Below are positions 23,593 to 34,705 of a DNA stretch of 64,000 nucleotides, piece after piece. Within the stretch, counting starts at the first letter, position 1; each line of letters opens with the position of its first letter. The position numbers and the translations under genes are program-made. Origin of the DNA: Arthrobotrys musiformis (Eukaryota; Ascomycota; Orbiliomycetes; Orbiliales; Orbiliaceae); contig JAVHJL010000005.1 of NCBI GenBank assembly GCA_036971715.1, positions 1,364,001 through 1,428,000 of the forward strand, read 5' to 3'. The notes beneath the pieces were generated by a model. The model made no database searches, had not been told where the DNA came from, and worked only from the letters and a program-made list of their open reading frames with translations.

Positions 23593-24436
23593 CTTCTTTT
23601 TTTCTGTTCTTTCTTTCTTGAGATTCGAGGACTGGGTTTGGCGGGAGATTGGTATTTGGTGATGGGGTAGATGTAGTATGGTAGGTTGGGTTTATGGTTT
23701 AAGAATGAAGAAGAGGAAGGGAGAAGCTGAAAGTAAAGTATCCCGCGATAACCTTCCAGCCTTGGCAGTGCAGTCGAGCCAAAGGAATGGAAGCATCCAA
23801 GCCCCTGTTAACTTACGTACGCGTCCGGGTGTATGTATTTATATTTATACTTCTCACAAGCCCCGTCCTGTGGCAATTCCAAAAACTTAGGAATTGGCAG
23901 TAGCTAGTAGCTGGCTGGCAGGGTTGCAGGGTGGGACAGCTATGACGACAACACGCATGACAGGCTTGGTTATCGAAGATACGGAGCTAATTGCTAGCTT
24001 CAGAGAGCGGCGGGGACGGTATTATAACTACCTAGTCTGGGGATAAGAAGTAAGAAGTAAAAAGTATGAAGAAGCATTTGAGGAATACAAAGTCTATTGA
24101 GACGCTCGAGAACGAGTAGCTAAGTTTAACAGCTACTCCAATCCAGCCCAGTCGTTGAATCTTCGAACGGCCAGAGATATCCTTCGTAATAAAACGATAG
24201 AACGAAAGGAAGTAGTTCTGAAAACTACCAGATCTGAAAAAAAAGGAAGAAAAAGGAGTGCTCCATATGTATTTCCAACGCCTTGAAATTCTCGCTATGT
24301 GATTTCCATCTCCCCATCTTTTCTTCTCACCTGTCCCAAAAAAAGACATAAGTTTTCATTTTTCTCCCATTCCCTTGAATAAAATATGAAAGCCTCATTT
24401 TGCTTATAATCTCAAAAGGCGACAAACGATGAGGTG
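23593..24436. other. intergenic
   Basis: About 840 bases between the sirtuin stop and the start of the Cys-rich gene. No coding signal is seen. The half nearest the sirtuin (24030-24360) contains short A-rich runs. Confidence 0.5.
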
Positions 24437-26116
24437 TTAATAATAACCAGTACCCCCCTCGCCAGTCCTGCTCGATGGATCATTATTGGCAGAAACATCG
24501 ACAACCGGTCCTCCGAACGATGTCGTGGCCGGGAACTTATCCGTATCGCCCAGCAGTTCTTTAACTTCCTCCATGGATCCGATGATGGGCTGGAGGATGT
24601 CCGGGAGTATTTCCGCGCAGTCGCCCTTGAACAGCCAGTCGCTGCCCCACCAAAATCATTAGCAATTCACCATCTATACAACAATACCGAGATAAAATAC
24701 GGTGAACATACGCGGTATGGACACCTCCCAGGTTCGGATCGTCGTCTATTTCCATGTTGATAACTGCGACTCTGGCTCCCTTCGCCTGGCAGGCCCCAAT
24801 GTACCCCGCCGCCGGCCAAACCTGACCCGTGGTCCCGATGACGAGGCAAAGGTCGACCCGCGCCTGATCTATCCAGTCATCGATGCTTCCGACAAGATCG
24901 TTGGGAAGACTCTCGCCGAACCAGACGACACCGGGTCGCATCATCTATCCATAGTAAACTCGTTAATCCCCCCGTAAAAAGAAGCACGATAGTGTTAAAT
25001 ATGCGAAATACCCACCCCAACCCCGCATTTCGGACAGTGCGGAAGGTCAACATGCGGCGTAAGCGGCTGCTCACTCTCCCCATCCCCAGACACCCTCGAA
25101 GGAGCCAGCGCAGGCGTAAGCGCCATATTGAAGTTATTGTATTCCGTATAACTACAAAAAACGCTGGCGCACTTGATGGTCGATAACGACCCGTGTACGG
25201 GGAATAATTGCTCAGGCGGGTGTCCCGCGCGGGGTGAAAGGCCGTCTACATTCTGAGTGACCGTGATGAAGTTCTTGTTCTTGACCGAGAGTGCCGCGAG
25301 GGCCAGGTGGGCGGCGTTAGGTTTTGCCGAGAAAGCTGCTTGTCTCCGAGCCGAGTAGAACTAAACGATAACCAAAACGATATCGAAAAGATAAATGAGT
25401 ATATATGATGATAACAGCCAAGAGGTAGGGGGGAGAGTGTTGACAATGTTGCAATCGTCTCATCTTATGTAATTGGAATGGGTCCCTAACCTGCCAAACC
25501 AAGCTAGGGTCCTTAACGAAAGCCTGGGGAGTCGCTAGGGACATAGCATCATGAGTTCTCCACTAATAAGAATAATTAAGAAGGAAGGGCATCGATCAGT
25601 CAGCCATGCTATTACTAATTCAGGAGTGGAGCCAATTATCACTCCTGCAAGAGCTTAAGAGAACCGTCGGGAGCTAACGGCCACTCACCAGACCTCCAGC
25701 ACCTCGAAAGGTTGCCAACCCTGGAAAAACGCTATGGTCAAATCGGAGGCTTAACGAGCACAGCTGAAGACGCTAGGACCCGTATGACTTCCATATGCCC
25801 GACGACGGGAAGGAAGCCCGATCCAATTCCCAAACCCTCGGAAATCTATACGAACGACCCCAAAAAAAAAGAAAAAGGAAAGGAAAAGCGCGTCATGTAT
25901 GATCGCTTACCTGAAGAAGCAGATAGACCTAGAAATAAGACCGAAAATGAAGACGAGGGAGACGATTAGGTAAGTGAATTCACCGGAATGGAATAAAAAT
26001 CCCAAAAAAGAATTTCGGATCGTACCTGCACCGCATAGCGCTAGTATTCGTTTCGAATGCAGCAGATAGTGTTTGAAGGTATTTGTGTTAGTGGGATCAT
26101 GTTCGATGTACGGCAT
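24437..26116 (-). CDS. class III sirtuin, NAD-dependent protein deacylase (SIRT5-like)
   Basis: Seven exons: 26116-26026, 25928-25911 (18 nt), 25720-25689 (32 nt), 25562-25491, 25360-25016, 24944-24712 and 24641-24437, giving 331 aa. Joined residues show the full Sir2 fold: the NAD site ALCGAGLSASSGLATFRGAGGLWR, TQNVDG, the catalytic His in FPVHGSL, four zinc Cys (IKCASVFCSY and LPHCPKCG), RPGVVWFGESLP, VIGTTGQVWPAA and INME. FYSARR keeps the Tyr-x-x-Arg pair that in class III sirtuins binds acidic acyl groups, so desuccinylase/demalonylase activity is likely (inference from family). The C-terminal WLFKGDCAEILPDIL is typical. The start MPYIEHD is conservative; the frame stays open for 81 more codons upstream with an Arg/Ser/Thr/Ala-rich, acid-poor sequence that could be a mitochondrial presequence. 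TTGQ replaces the more usual TSxQ of the family. Confidence 0.94.
25689..25928 (-). other. two consecutive microexons (18 nt and 32 nt) of the sirtuin gene
   Basis: The 18-nt exon (25928-25911) lies between a TTTCTAG acceptor and a GTAAGC donor and supplies the LSASS part of the NAD-binding loop. After a 190-nt intron, the 32-nt exon (25720-25689) supplies GLATFRGAGGL. Joining both in frame rebuilds the invariant Sir2 motif exactly. Confidence 0.88.
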
Positions 26117-28179
26117 GCTGGATATCTGACGCCGAGCGCGAGCTACAGCAGTTGGAGCTGGAGCTGTAGCTGTAACCGTAACTAGGGGCCTGTGTACCAC
26201 CGACTTGGATGATGATGATAATGATGCTGGTGATAGTAATGATAACGATGATGATGATGAAAATGGAGAGCTCCAACGGAAGGTACCGGTTCGCGTCAAG
26301 GCAGTCGTTCCAACTGAATTATCGATGTGGATAGTTCTTATTTGTCGGTTCGAGTTCACGTTACCTGCAACAGCTCGAGCTCCAACAGCTGCAACGAGAA
26401 TTCTTCTCCCTCGGGCGTGAACGTTCTCATGTACAAGGGGACAATATTGGTATTGATTTTGATATTGGTCTCGAAGGTGACGATGGTGTTTAAATTTGGG
26501 ACCAAGCTTTCCGAACTGCAGCAGATTCGATCTGGTAGTTCTTTTCGGGTTTTTTTAATCTTTGGTTTGTGCGGCAGGCAAAAAAGTAGCTGGAAGCTTC
26601 TTAAAGAAGTCTGTCTGCAGTTTGGATGCAGCGGAGTGCGGAGAAAAAACACCACAAATGAATCCTCTTCTTCTCCAACCTACTCCACTATATCCGAGCA
26701 CTGGGGGAGTCGAGCTTACCTCAATCTTATCATCGCGGGCTCGAGTGCAAGTTTGGATTTGTGGGGGAATCCGAGAGGAGTCATCGAATAGCCTCAATTG
26801 GACTACATCACTTCAGACACTTGGATTAGACACCGACATGGGGCAGTTCCCCACGTTCAGCCTGCGAAACACCTGTTTGGGTCTTTTTCCATCTTACTGC
26901 CTAAAGTCGAATCTCTTATATCGAGGAAAAGAGAGAGAGAGGAAGATACATTAATTCCACCAGTACGAAGCAGTGTTCTTCGGTATATTTCATGGGTCTT
27001 ACCCGCACCCTTGCCGGTGCAGTGCAGTTCGAATCGAATCGAACGGCCTGCAGCTCCACCAGCATGCTGCTTTCCTCAGAGCGGTAGCTTATAGGCCAGC
27101 TAGTCAATAGCGAGTGAGACCCACATCAGACCTCGATTCTCGGGTGCCGATTCGATTTAAATTGGTTTTTCTCTCTTTGCTTTCAATTAAATTTGAGGCT
27201 TTTTAAAAGAAAAGAGGGTTTTCGTTCCAAGGCAGCCAATCGCGAGGGGTTCGATTGCAATCACCCACAAAACCCCAGTTTATCTCGCATGGTCGACTCC
27301 CGTATCAGTGCCGTGCGGTTCCAATGCGAGACTAGGCTTTCCCCGGACTCTGTCTGATATCTGTGAAGCAGAAGGAGAGCTCCAGATGGTCGCTTCTAAC
27401 GCGATACGGCAGGTCCAGCCGGGGGTTATTCATGATGCAACAACCTCCAGCGGACGACGACAATTTACCTTCGAACATGTGTACTCTGATCAGATTCTGT
27501 GCGACGGAGGTATCATGTACTATCATGTATGTACAACGGCTGTGCCGAACCGAGCTCGTGCCCTTTTTTTATTATTAAACATCCAGACAGATTCTGCAGA
27601 CGGACAGCAGGATGGAAGACGGGAGCTTTTGTGTCACCATGTGCATGTCCGGCCAGCGAACACTGCTTCTTGATTTCTATTCATGATTGCAATTGTTCCC
27701 GATTACGAAATACTTTGCTACGATTGTTAATGTTAATGTTGATTGATACTAGCAGCTTCAACTGATTTTCAGGGGAAGAAATAGCTATTGATAGTAGAGT
27801 TCATGGGGTACTCTAAAACAATGCCGACGAACGGGCCGCGGAAGTAACATTGCATTGTATCTCAGGTGGATATTATCATTTTGAGTCATTTGTACATACA
27901 CAATATACTTCACGCTTGCGGCTTCGGTGAGAAAGACTAAACGGTTAATCAAATTCGTCTATTTAAACCCGGGTCGTGTGCGTGCTTGACCCTTTTGCAA
28001 TCGTCTTCGAAGTGTATCTTCTGTTGTAACGGATATCCTCGCTTTACGCCGTTTCGTGGGATTTTGATATATAAAAGTCGTATATCTTCCACATATATCT
28101 TGAGATCTTTCCCAATCGCTTCGAATAGATATAATTATAACTAGAATATTATAATATACTACTCTAGAGTTGATACAAG
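26117..28179. other. intergenic between divergent sirtuin and FMN-barrel genes
   Basis: About 2 kb with no supported gene. The first 240 bases may be coding if the longer sirtuin start is used. A GATGATGAT-type microsatellite is at 26207-26260. Several short open frames on both strands have no recognisable composition. Confidence 0.5.
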
Positions 28180-29102
28180 ATGTCCGATCTATCCTACCCA
28201 AAGTCCAAGACGAACAAAGTCAACCGCCTGGGCGAGCGAGGTACCCCCCCCTTCTATCCATACCCACATACACACCATATTAATAACTAGAACCCAGGCA
28301 AATACGACTGCAAAACCGTCCACTCGATCATCGCCTCCTCCCCCGTCCTGCACGTCTCCTTCACCCCCTCCCCAGAAGAATTCCCCGTAATCCTCCCCAT
28401 GATCGGAAAACTCGGTTCCTTCGAGAACCCCTCCGCCGACCTCTCGGAGCCCCTGGACCTCTACCTCCACGGCTACGTCTCCTCACGAATCATGAACCTC
28501 GCCCGTAAACAAGACAGCTCCCTCAAAGTCTGCGTCTGCGCCACCAAAGTCGATGGATTGGTATTATCCCTCACACCCAACAGTCACAGCATGAACTACC
28601 GCTCTTCAATCATCTTCGGTACCGCGAGTTTAGTCACCGAACTCGAGGAAAAAATCTATGCGATGAAGTTGATCACGGACGGTGTGTTGAAGGGGAGGTA
28701 TGAGAATACTAGGGTCCCGCCTGATGGTGCTGAGATGGCTAGTACGCAGATATTGAGGGTTAGCGTCGAGAGTGCTTCTGCGAAGGTTAGGGCTGGAGAA
28801 CCGGGGGATTATGATAAAGATCTTAAGAGGGAGGAGCTTTTGGATACCGTTTGGACTGGTTAGTATTTCCTACCCCATATACCACAATTATATGAGAGGA
28901 TCTGGAGAGAATGGGGGGTTGAGGAATGGTGATATTAGGTGTGATCCCAATGTATACCACCTACGGCGAACCCCAACCTTCGCATTACAACAAAGTCAAG
29001 GAGGTTCCGGAGTATATTTCAACCTACATCAAGGACACCGGAGACGCCGAGAAGGAATACGCCGTAGCAGCTATAACAATGGACGAAGCCGGTGCCGCTT
29101 GA
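28180..29102 (+). CDS. pyridoxamine-5'-phosphate oxidase-like FMN-binding split-barrel protein
   Basis: Exons 28180-28240, 28298-28858 and 28939-29102, giving 261 aa. The N-terminus RLGERGKYDCKTVHSIIASSPVLHVSF and the following beta-strands (PVILPMIG, LDLYLHGYVSSRIMN, LKVCVCATKVDGLVL), then NYRSSIIFGTASLV, match fungal members of the PNPOx-related/NimA-like flavin-nucleotide-binding family. The last exon gives the conserved WTGVIPMYTTYGEP...YNKVKEVPEYI block. Members bind FMN and act as small-molecule oxidoreductases or heme/flavin stores; the substrate is unknown here. The cytosolic location is inferred from the absence of any signal. Exons join cleanly in phase 1 at both introns (57 and 80 nt). 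Confidence 0.85.
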
Positions 29103-29622
29103 AAACAGCACTCTAGCAAGATAACAGCAGAAGGAGATTAATTCGAGAGAACCCGGATAATATGGTCGGTGTAAGTTGATGTGCAGTAGTAAACAGGTGT
29201 ACAACATGGGAGGTTTGTACTATCAGACGTTTATTTCTCGGGGAGGTTCTTTTTTTTTTTGTCAAATTCATTTTTAGTTCGCAGGGTGGTTGGTATGATA
29301 TATGTTTGAAGGAATCGCGTGTATCAAAACGGAGTTTGGGGGGAGGTGTGGTAGTCTTGTGCGCGGGAGGATTGCAAAAATTCAACATTTTGACAACATC
29401 AAAAACTTACAAATGCAAAACAGCGGGTAGTCTAGTTTTTTCAAAGTCTAGTTGTTCAGATCAAATAGAATGGTGATATTAAACACTTTCCCAAAGCCAA
29501 TAATTACAAGTTATACCAGCCGTTCTATCTCCAGAAAAAGTTAACGCTTTGAGTAAAAAAAAAAAGTGAAAGGACAGACATAAAAATACGCCCTGTACAA
29601 CCAGCTATCGAAAGATAAACCT
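29103..29622. other. intergenic, convergent 3' flanks
   Basis: About 520 bases between two convergent genes, AT-rich with short T/A runs. No further gene is seen. Confidence 0.5.
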
Positions 29623-31377
29623 TTACTTCTCCTCCTCTTTATTGTGATTATGATTATTGGTATACTCAACCACCTTCCCGCCAGCCAAACTCCCCGTCTC
29701 CCCAACAGTGACACTACCACTGCGAACCCTCCGTACCGGCGCATCAACCCCTGCCACCGAATCCGGATCAGCAGGATTACCCACCGCATCACCACCTCCA
29801 CTTCCCTTCCCAAATCCCGAGGGTCCGGTAGGCGCCTTGGCCCAAGGAGCTGTAGTCACAGCTACCCCACCGATAGCGGGTGCGAACCCACCCGGTACGG
29901 CAACAGTAGTCGTACTTTCCGGGTTTATAGTAATATTCTGACGGGAGGGTGAAGGGACGGGAGGGGGCGGCATCCCCATCGGCGGGCCGCGGAGGGCGGA
30001 GACTGGAACTCTATTCGCCAGATTCGCCTGGGAGATGGGGGTCGCTGATCGCATTCTTGTGGTTTGGGGGATTGCCGATAGGGGTTTGGAAGAGTCGGAG
30101 GGGAGGGTTGACCACGGTGCCTTTGTGACTTCTCCACCGGCGCCACCTGGGAGGACGCTCGGTGAAGGGTTTGTGGAAGATGAAGATGAAGGTGCAATAG
30201 TTGAGGGGAGTTTTGGAGGCAGTTTTGCGCCTTCTACTAGATCCCATGGGAAGATTGAACCGAAGGGGAAGTGCTGAACTACGGGGAACTTCCCCAGTAC
30301 TTCTGCGGCATACATCTTCATCATTCCCTGTATTCGGTAGTGATAATTAATATCAAGTTCTTTGTTATCAATATTAAATTGGTACTTACCATATTGATTT
30401 TCTTCCACCCGCCAATGGCCCCGCTGATATCGTATAGATACGGACTATGTTCCCAGAACGGGCCCTTTTTGACGTCTCTGATGAACCCGATAGCACCGAA
30501 GTACATATTCCGCCTCCTCTCTCGTTCCACCGTATTCGCATCGACGATCGAACCGGGAGCAGGGGGCCCCATTCCTTCGGGTGTAGCAGCAAGCTGTGCT
30601 GACCCAAATATATACGGCAGGAAGGAATGATCGTCCAATCCCCATACCCCATGAGAACCCGCAGGTTCCAGGTTATACGTCAAAACCAGCTTTCTTATAA
30701 TGGCTAGGTACCTAAAAACACATCCCATCCATCTTTAGCACAATCCTCTAAAACAATCTTAGGGTCAAGAGCACTCACGCATCAAAAGCCTTAAACACCA
30801 ACCCCAGCTCATCCTTCCCAGTCTCAAACCCACCGAGCACCCAAATCCCACACAAAAACGCAAAGAACGAAAGTTCATGGCCTGTTCCGTAGTCCAGCCT
30901 CTGGGCGCTCCCGAATCCACCGAGGAGGTATACTTGAAGTTCATCAACAGCGGTGATGTCATCCACACCCTTCGCCGGCGTGTTTACAATACTCTCCGGC
31001 AGGTACTTTCGCAGTAACTCCGGCGACCGTGCCTCTAATGTCGAAAACCACGTTCTAAACGCCACATTACCAAATCTCCTAGGCCCCTCGATAGGTGGGA
31101 TTTCATCGATTATAGCTTCGATGGTAGCCAGAAGCTCCACGATCTGGCTGACGGATTGGGAAACGACTATGGATGGTGAATTCGCGTATCGAGATTCCGT
31201 GGACTTGGTATCCGGTCCCGTGGGAGTTATGGCATCTGAGAAATGCTGGATGTATGTGACGATAAGATGGTGGGCTTTGGAGTTTAGGAAATAGGGGAGG
31301 TCGTCGTTGTTGTTTATGAGTTTTTGGGGACGGCGGAAGGTGTGTGTGGATAGCGGGATAGCGAGAGGGGCCGCCAT
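29623..31377 (-). CDS. PTPA: serine/threonine protein phosphatase 2A activator (PTPA; Rrd1/Rrd2 type peptidyl-prolyl isomerase)
   Basis: Exons 31377-30779, 30711-30390 and 30327-29623, giving 541 aa. Diagnostic blocks in order: a helical N-terminus, GPRRFGNVAFRTWF, LDYGTGHELSFFAFL, LVLTYNLEPAGSHGVWGLDD, FLPYIFGSAQL, GPFWEHSPYLYDISG, and MMKMYAAEVLGKFPVVQHFPFGSIFPW. Family knowledge: PTPA isomerises prolyl bonds in the PP2A catalytic subunit and is needed for active phosphatase assembly in TOR and stress signalling. After about aa 355 comes a tail of some 190 residues rich in Pro, Ser, Gly and Thr with two APW/KAPW repeats, a disordered extension. I cannot decide between Rrd1 and Rrd2. The start has excellent context (ACCATGGC). 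It is head to head with the AT-hook gene. Confidence 0.94.
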
Positions 31378-32253
31378 GGTTATCTTCCTTCTGTATCCCT
31401 TATCTTTCAAGCTTTTCAATTTCTTTCTTCTCGGTCTCCTCGAGGTGTCTTGAGCTAGCTAAAGTCCCGAAGCACCGAAGTCCTGAAGTATGGGTGTTTG
31501 TGATATTAATAGTGAGCGGTTGATTGTCAAAGTGGGCCGGGGAGGTGAATAAATGCAATGACGGAGGACAAGAGCTTAAATAAGAGCTCGACAGCTCCCG
31601 TTTCAGAAATAAAAAAAGGATTCCCCGCACCCGGAGCCTGTTCCCGGGCCCGGGCCCCTCCCAGGGCATATAAGTTTGTCCGTCCCCGGGCGTCCCCGGG
31701 GTTGTTATGCATGGTGCGGGCCGAGATCACGCGAGCTGGAGCATGGAAGTTTGCTGTATGACAATCGCGACCAGGCCGGCTGCAGGTTCATGGTCTCCTG
31801 CACCCCCGCTGAGGATAGGAAACCCCGGTTCTAGAACTCCCCTCCTTTTCTTCTTTCTCTTCTCCTCCTTTCGGTATCATCTTTGTAATTTGTATCTTCG
31901 AGAAGCTTTGGCGGGTTTTGGTGGAAAGAGCCGACGTCTGTTTAAATTTGTTTGATATATTTTATTTGTGTCGGCGGGGCTGAGATGCCCACCGCTGCGT
32001 TGTTTTGCAACAAAACCCAACAAAGCCGCCTTTGTGCCATCCATCGGCCATCACATCTCCCCAGATCCAAACACCAAACACCAAACATCAAACACCAACC
32101 TTCATCTCCTCATCACCAACATCCTCATCCCAGAAACCATCCACAAATCCCATCGCATCGACTCCTCTCCGCCATCATCAGAATCGCCATCATCGATTCT
32201 ACTAACCTCCCAATTATCGCCTCTCGAAACCGATTGGTTCCCTCCTTTTCACA
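31378..32253. promoter_or_regulatory. bidirectional intergenic promoter of PTPA and the AT-hook gene, with a GC-rich core
   Basis: 876 bp separate the two divergent start codons. A GC-rich island at 31620-31702 contains the 12-nt palindrome CCCGGGCCCGGG (31643-31654), a CATATAA box-like site at about 31668-31674 and a perfect tandem decamer CGTCCCCGGG (31681-31700). From about 32040 the plus strand is C/A-rich and T-poor, as in the 5' leader of the rightward gene. Promoter function is inferred from position. Confidence 0.5.
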
Positions 32254-34420
32254 ATGGTGTCAACCCGTACGAAGGGCAGTCCGGTCGTAATGCTCGACGA
32301 CCACGACAACCCCGTCAAGCAAACATCATCAACATCCCCCTCCAAAAAACAAACCAGACAATCCAAAAACCCACATGCCGAAGAACCCAAACTCGCTCCC
32401 ATGCCTCCTCCAATCGCCACGAGGAGCACGCGAAACACACGAAACAATCCAAATCCACCTGGTAAGTCAATCCCACCCCAAACAAACAAACAATCACCCA
32501 TCCTAACCCCCATAATTCAAGATCCAGCGGTAGAACCACCATCGAAACCGGAACAATCTCCCAAAAAGCAGAATTCATCAAAGTCTCCCAAAAAACCCAC
32601 ACAACAACCGTCAAAAACTACTCCCTCCGAAAAAGACGTGTTCGACCTCCCTGACAAAAGCTCGCCGATATCGAGTAACTTGAGGACGGTGAAATATAAA
32701 GGGAGGTCAATTGTTTTAAAGCCTACTAAACCAAATCCTTCGGCGACGGTGGAGGTTGAGATTGTGGAGCAGAATGGAAATGGAGGGCTTGACGATGCTG
32801 CTGAGGGAGATGATGGGGATGATGAACTAGATGAGGGGGAAACGATGGATGCAGACGATACGCTAGGTGGAGACTACGTCCCAGGAGAGGGAGGGGAAGA
32901 AGAAGAAGATGATGATGACGACGACGACGACGACGAAGAGGAAGAGGAAGAGGAAGAGGACGACGAAGAGGAAGAAGAAAAACCCAAAGAACCGAAGAAG
33001 AAACTAGGGAGACCCCCCAAGCAACGAAATAACGATCCCATAACCGGGGCCTCAAAAACACAGGTGCAAAATGCCCAGAAGAAACAGCAGAAGAAGAGGA
33101 GAAAGAACCAGGGCGACTACTATGGCGACGCCCCCGACGACTCGGAAAAGGACGAGAACCTGCTTGGTCAAACAATGACTATGAAAGAATTTAGTCGTAA
33201 AATACAAAATAGGGCGAGTATCATTGAGCAGAAGCTCAGCGAGGCATTCGAGGACCTAAAGCCTGACCGCAAGTCAATTGAGCGGAGGCTCAGAGCCGCT
33301 GGCAAAGTCCTGAAAACCACAACAAAGGAATTTAACCGTATTGGCGTCTACAACGGAATATCACTTGGACAGGACGATCCTAACGGCCGAACTACTATCC
33401 CAAGAATACTCCACGGCGACCCATTCCCCTTGAACACAACCGAATTCGACGAGAACCACCCGGAATTCCAAGCATTGTTCCCGACTGAACGAATGGACTA
33501 CGAACTCGATATCTTCCGAGAACAACGTCAGCACGTCACCGATGCGGTGGTAGCAGTGAATGAACTCCACCGAATCTCCGAAAAGATATGGTTGATGGCG
33601 ATGACGTACAAGACACAGCTGGCGGGGCAAATGCAGTTCTTAGCAAAATGCGAGGACCGCGTGGGAAACATAAAAAGGGATTATACCGCGAGAAGGAAGA
33701 GAGAAAGCGAACAAAACAGAGATGCGGCACAGGCGGCACAGGCGAGAAAAGCGATGTCAGGAGAGGGGCCGTTCATCATCCCGGATAACGTATTGGGACG
33801 GATTCGAGGGCTGCAAAGGACAGTCGCTGAAACCATCGCGAGCCGACCAGCTTTCAGCCGAAAGCGCGGGCTGGAGGCCCCCGATGAAATCGTTTCGAAG
33901 CGCCAGAGGGTGGAACAGGAGCGAAACCGACTGAGCCGAGGATCCCAATCATCAACTTCGGGATCCACTGCTGGGGCTGGCACGCCGCCGCCCACGGATA
34001 GAGTCGTCGTGGAACTTTTCGGGGATCACACCCCGGGAAGGGCCCGGCGCATCCACCAGCGACGGGGGGCAAATGGGCAGGCCTCGAGCCGCCCATCTGG
34101 CATCCACGACGATAACGCGCCGTGGACGGCGGATGAGAACACCGCCCTTGACGACGCCCTCCGTCAAATAACAGGTAGGCGAAATCCAATCACCCGCTCT
34201 TCACGGACCTAATTACTAACATGCACTTATAGAGAAGAAGGGGCGGTGGCGTTCGATCAAGTCACGATTCGGTGGGCCGGGGACGGCGCTCGCGGAGAGG
34301 AGCGGCCGTGAGATCGAGTTGAAGGCGATAGAATACAAGAGGAGGATTGAGGGGGTGGAGCAGGAGATTCCAGATTACTGGAAGAGTGTGGGCCCCGCGA
34401 GCGATGCGGGGGAAGAATAA
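32254..34420 (+). CDS. nuclear AT-hook and Myb/SANT-like protein of unknown function
   Basis: Exons 32254-32461, 32522-34174 and 34233-34420, giving 682 aa. Intron 1 is 60 nt with no in-frame stop. Layout: a basic and Pro-rich disordered N-terminus (aa 1-190); an acidic run (about 191-226); an AT-hook-like KKKLGRPPKQR (about aa 227-237); Lys-rich KKQQKKRRKN; a helical central region (about 330-500) including ELDIFREQRQHVTDAVVAVNELHRISEKIW; and a C-terminal Myb/SANT-like helix set starting at APWTADENTALDDALRQI, joined across intron 2 to EKKGRWRSIKSRFGG. AT-hook plus Myb-like elements imply chromatin or DNA binding (inference). I cannot name an orthologue; a telomere, transcription or chromatin-remodelling role is possible but unproven. 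Confidence 0.84.
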
Positions 34421-34705
34421 ACGATGTATTTTACGCATAGTGGCATTAGCGGACCCGATCAAGTGCTGAGAGGGTCCTCGTTGACTATAGACAAGGTTTT
34501 TTTTTTTTTTTTCTTGATAGAAGTTTTTTTCTTAATAGAAGTTTTTTTTTTTATATTTGCGGTCCCTGTAGTCTATCCCATACTTATAGTTGTAACTATC
34601 CCCCATTTTAGCTTTCTAGCTCTAATTGTAGCTCTAGCTCTATCCGTAACCAAAAAAATCCACCCAAATATTACAGTTTATACATTACCCCTTCAAACAT
34701 AGGCT
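34421..34705. other. short convergent intergenic spacer with T-runs
   Basis: The 285 bases between convergent genes include long T tracts (34497-34513 and neighbours), probably 3' UTR sequence for the plus-strand gene. A decayed copy of the TTGATAGAAG/TTTTTTT unit is repeated three times between 34500 and 34555. Confidence 0.5.
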
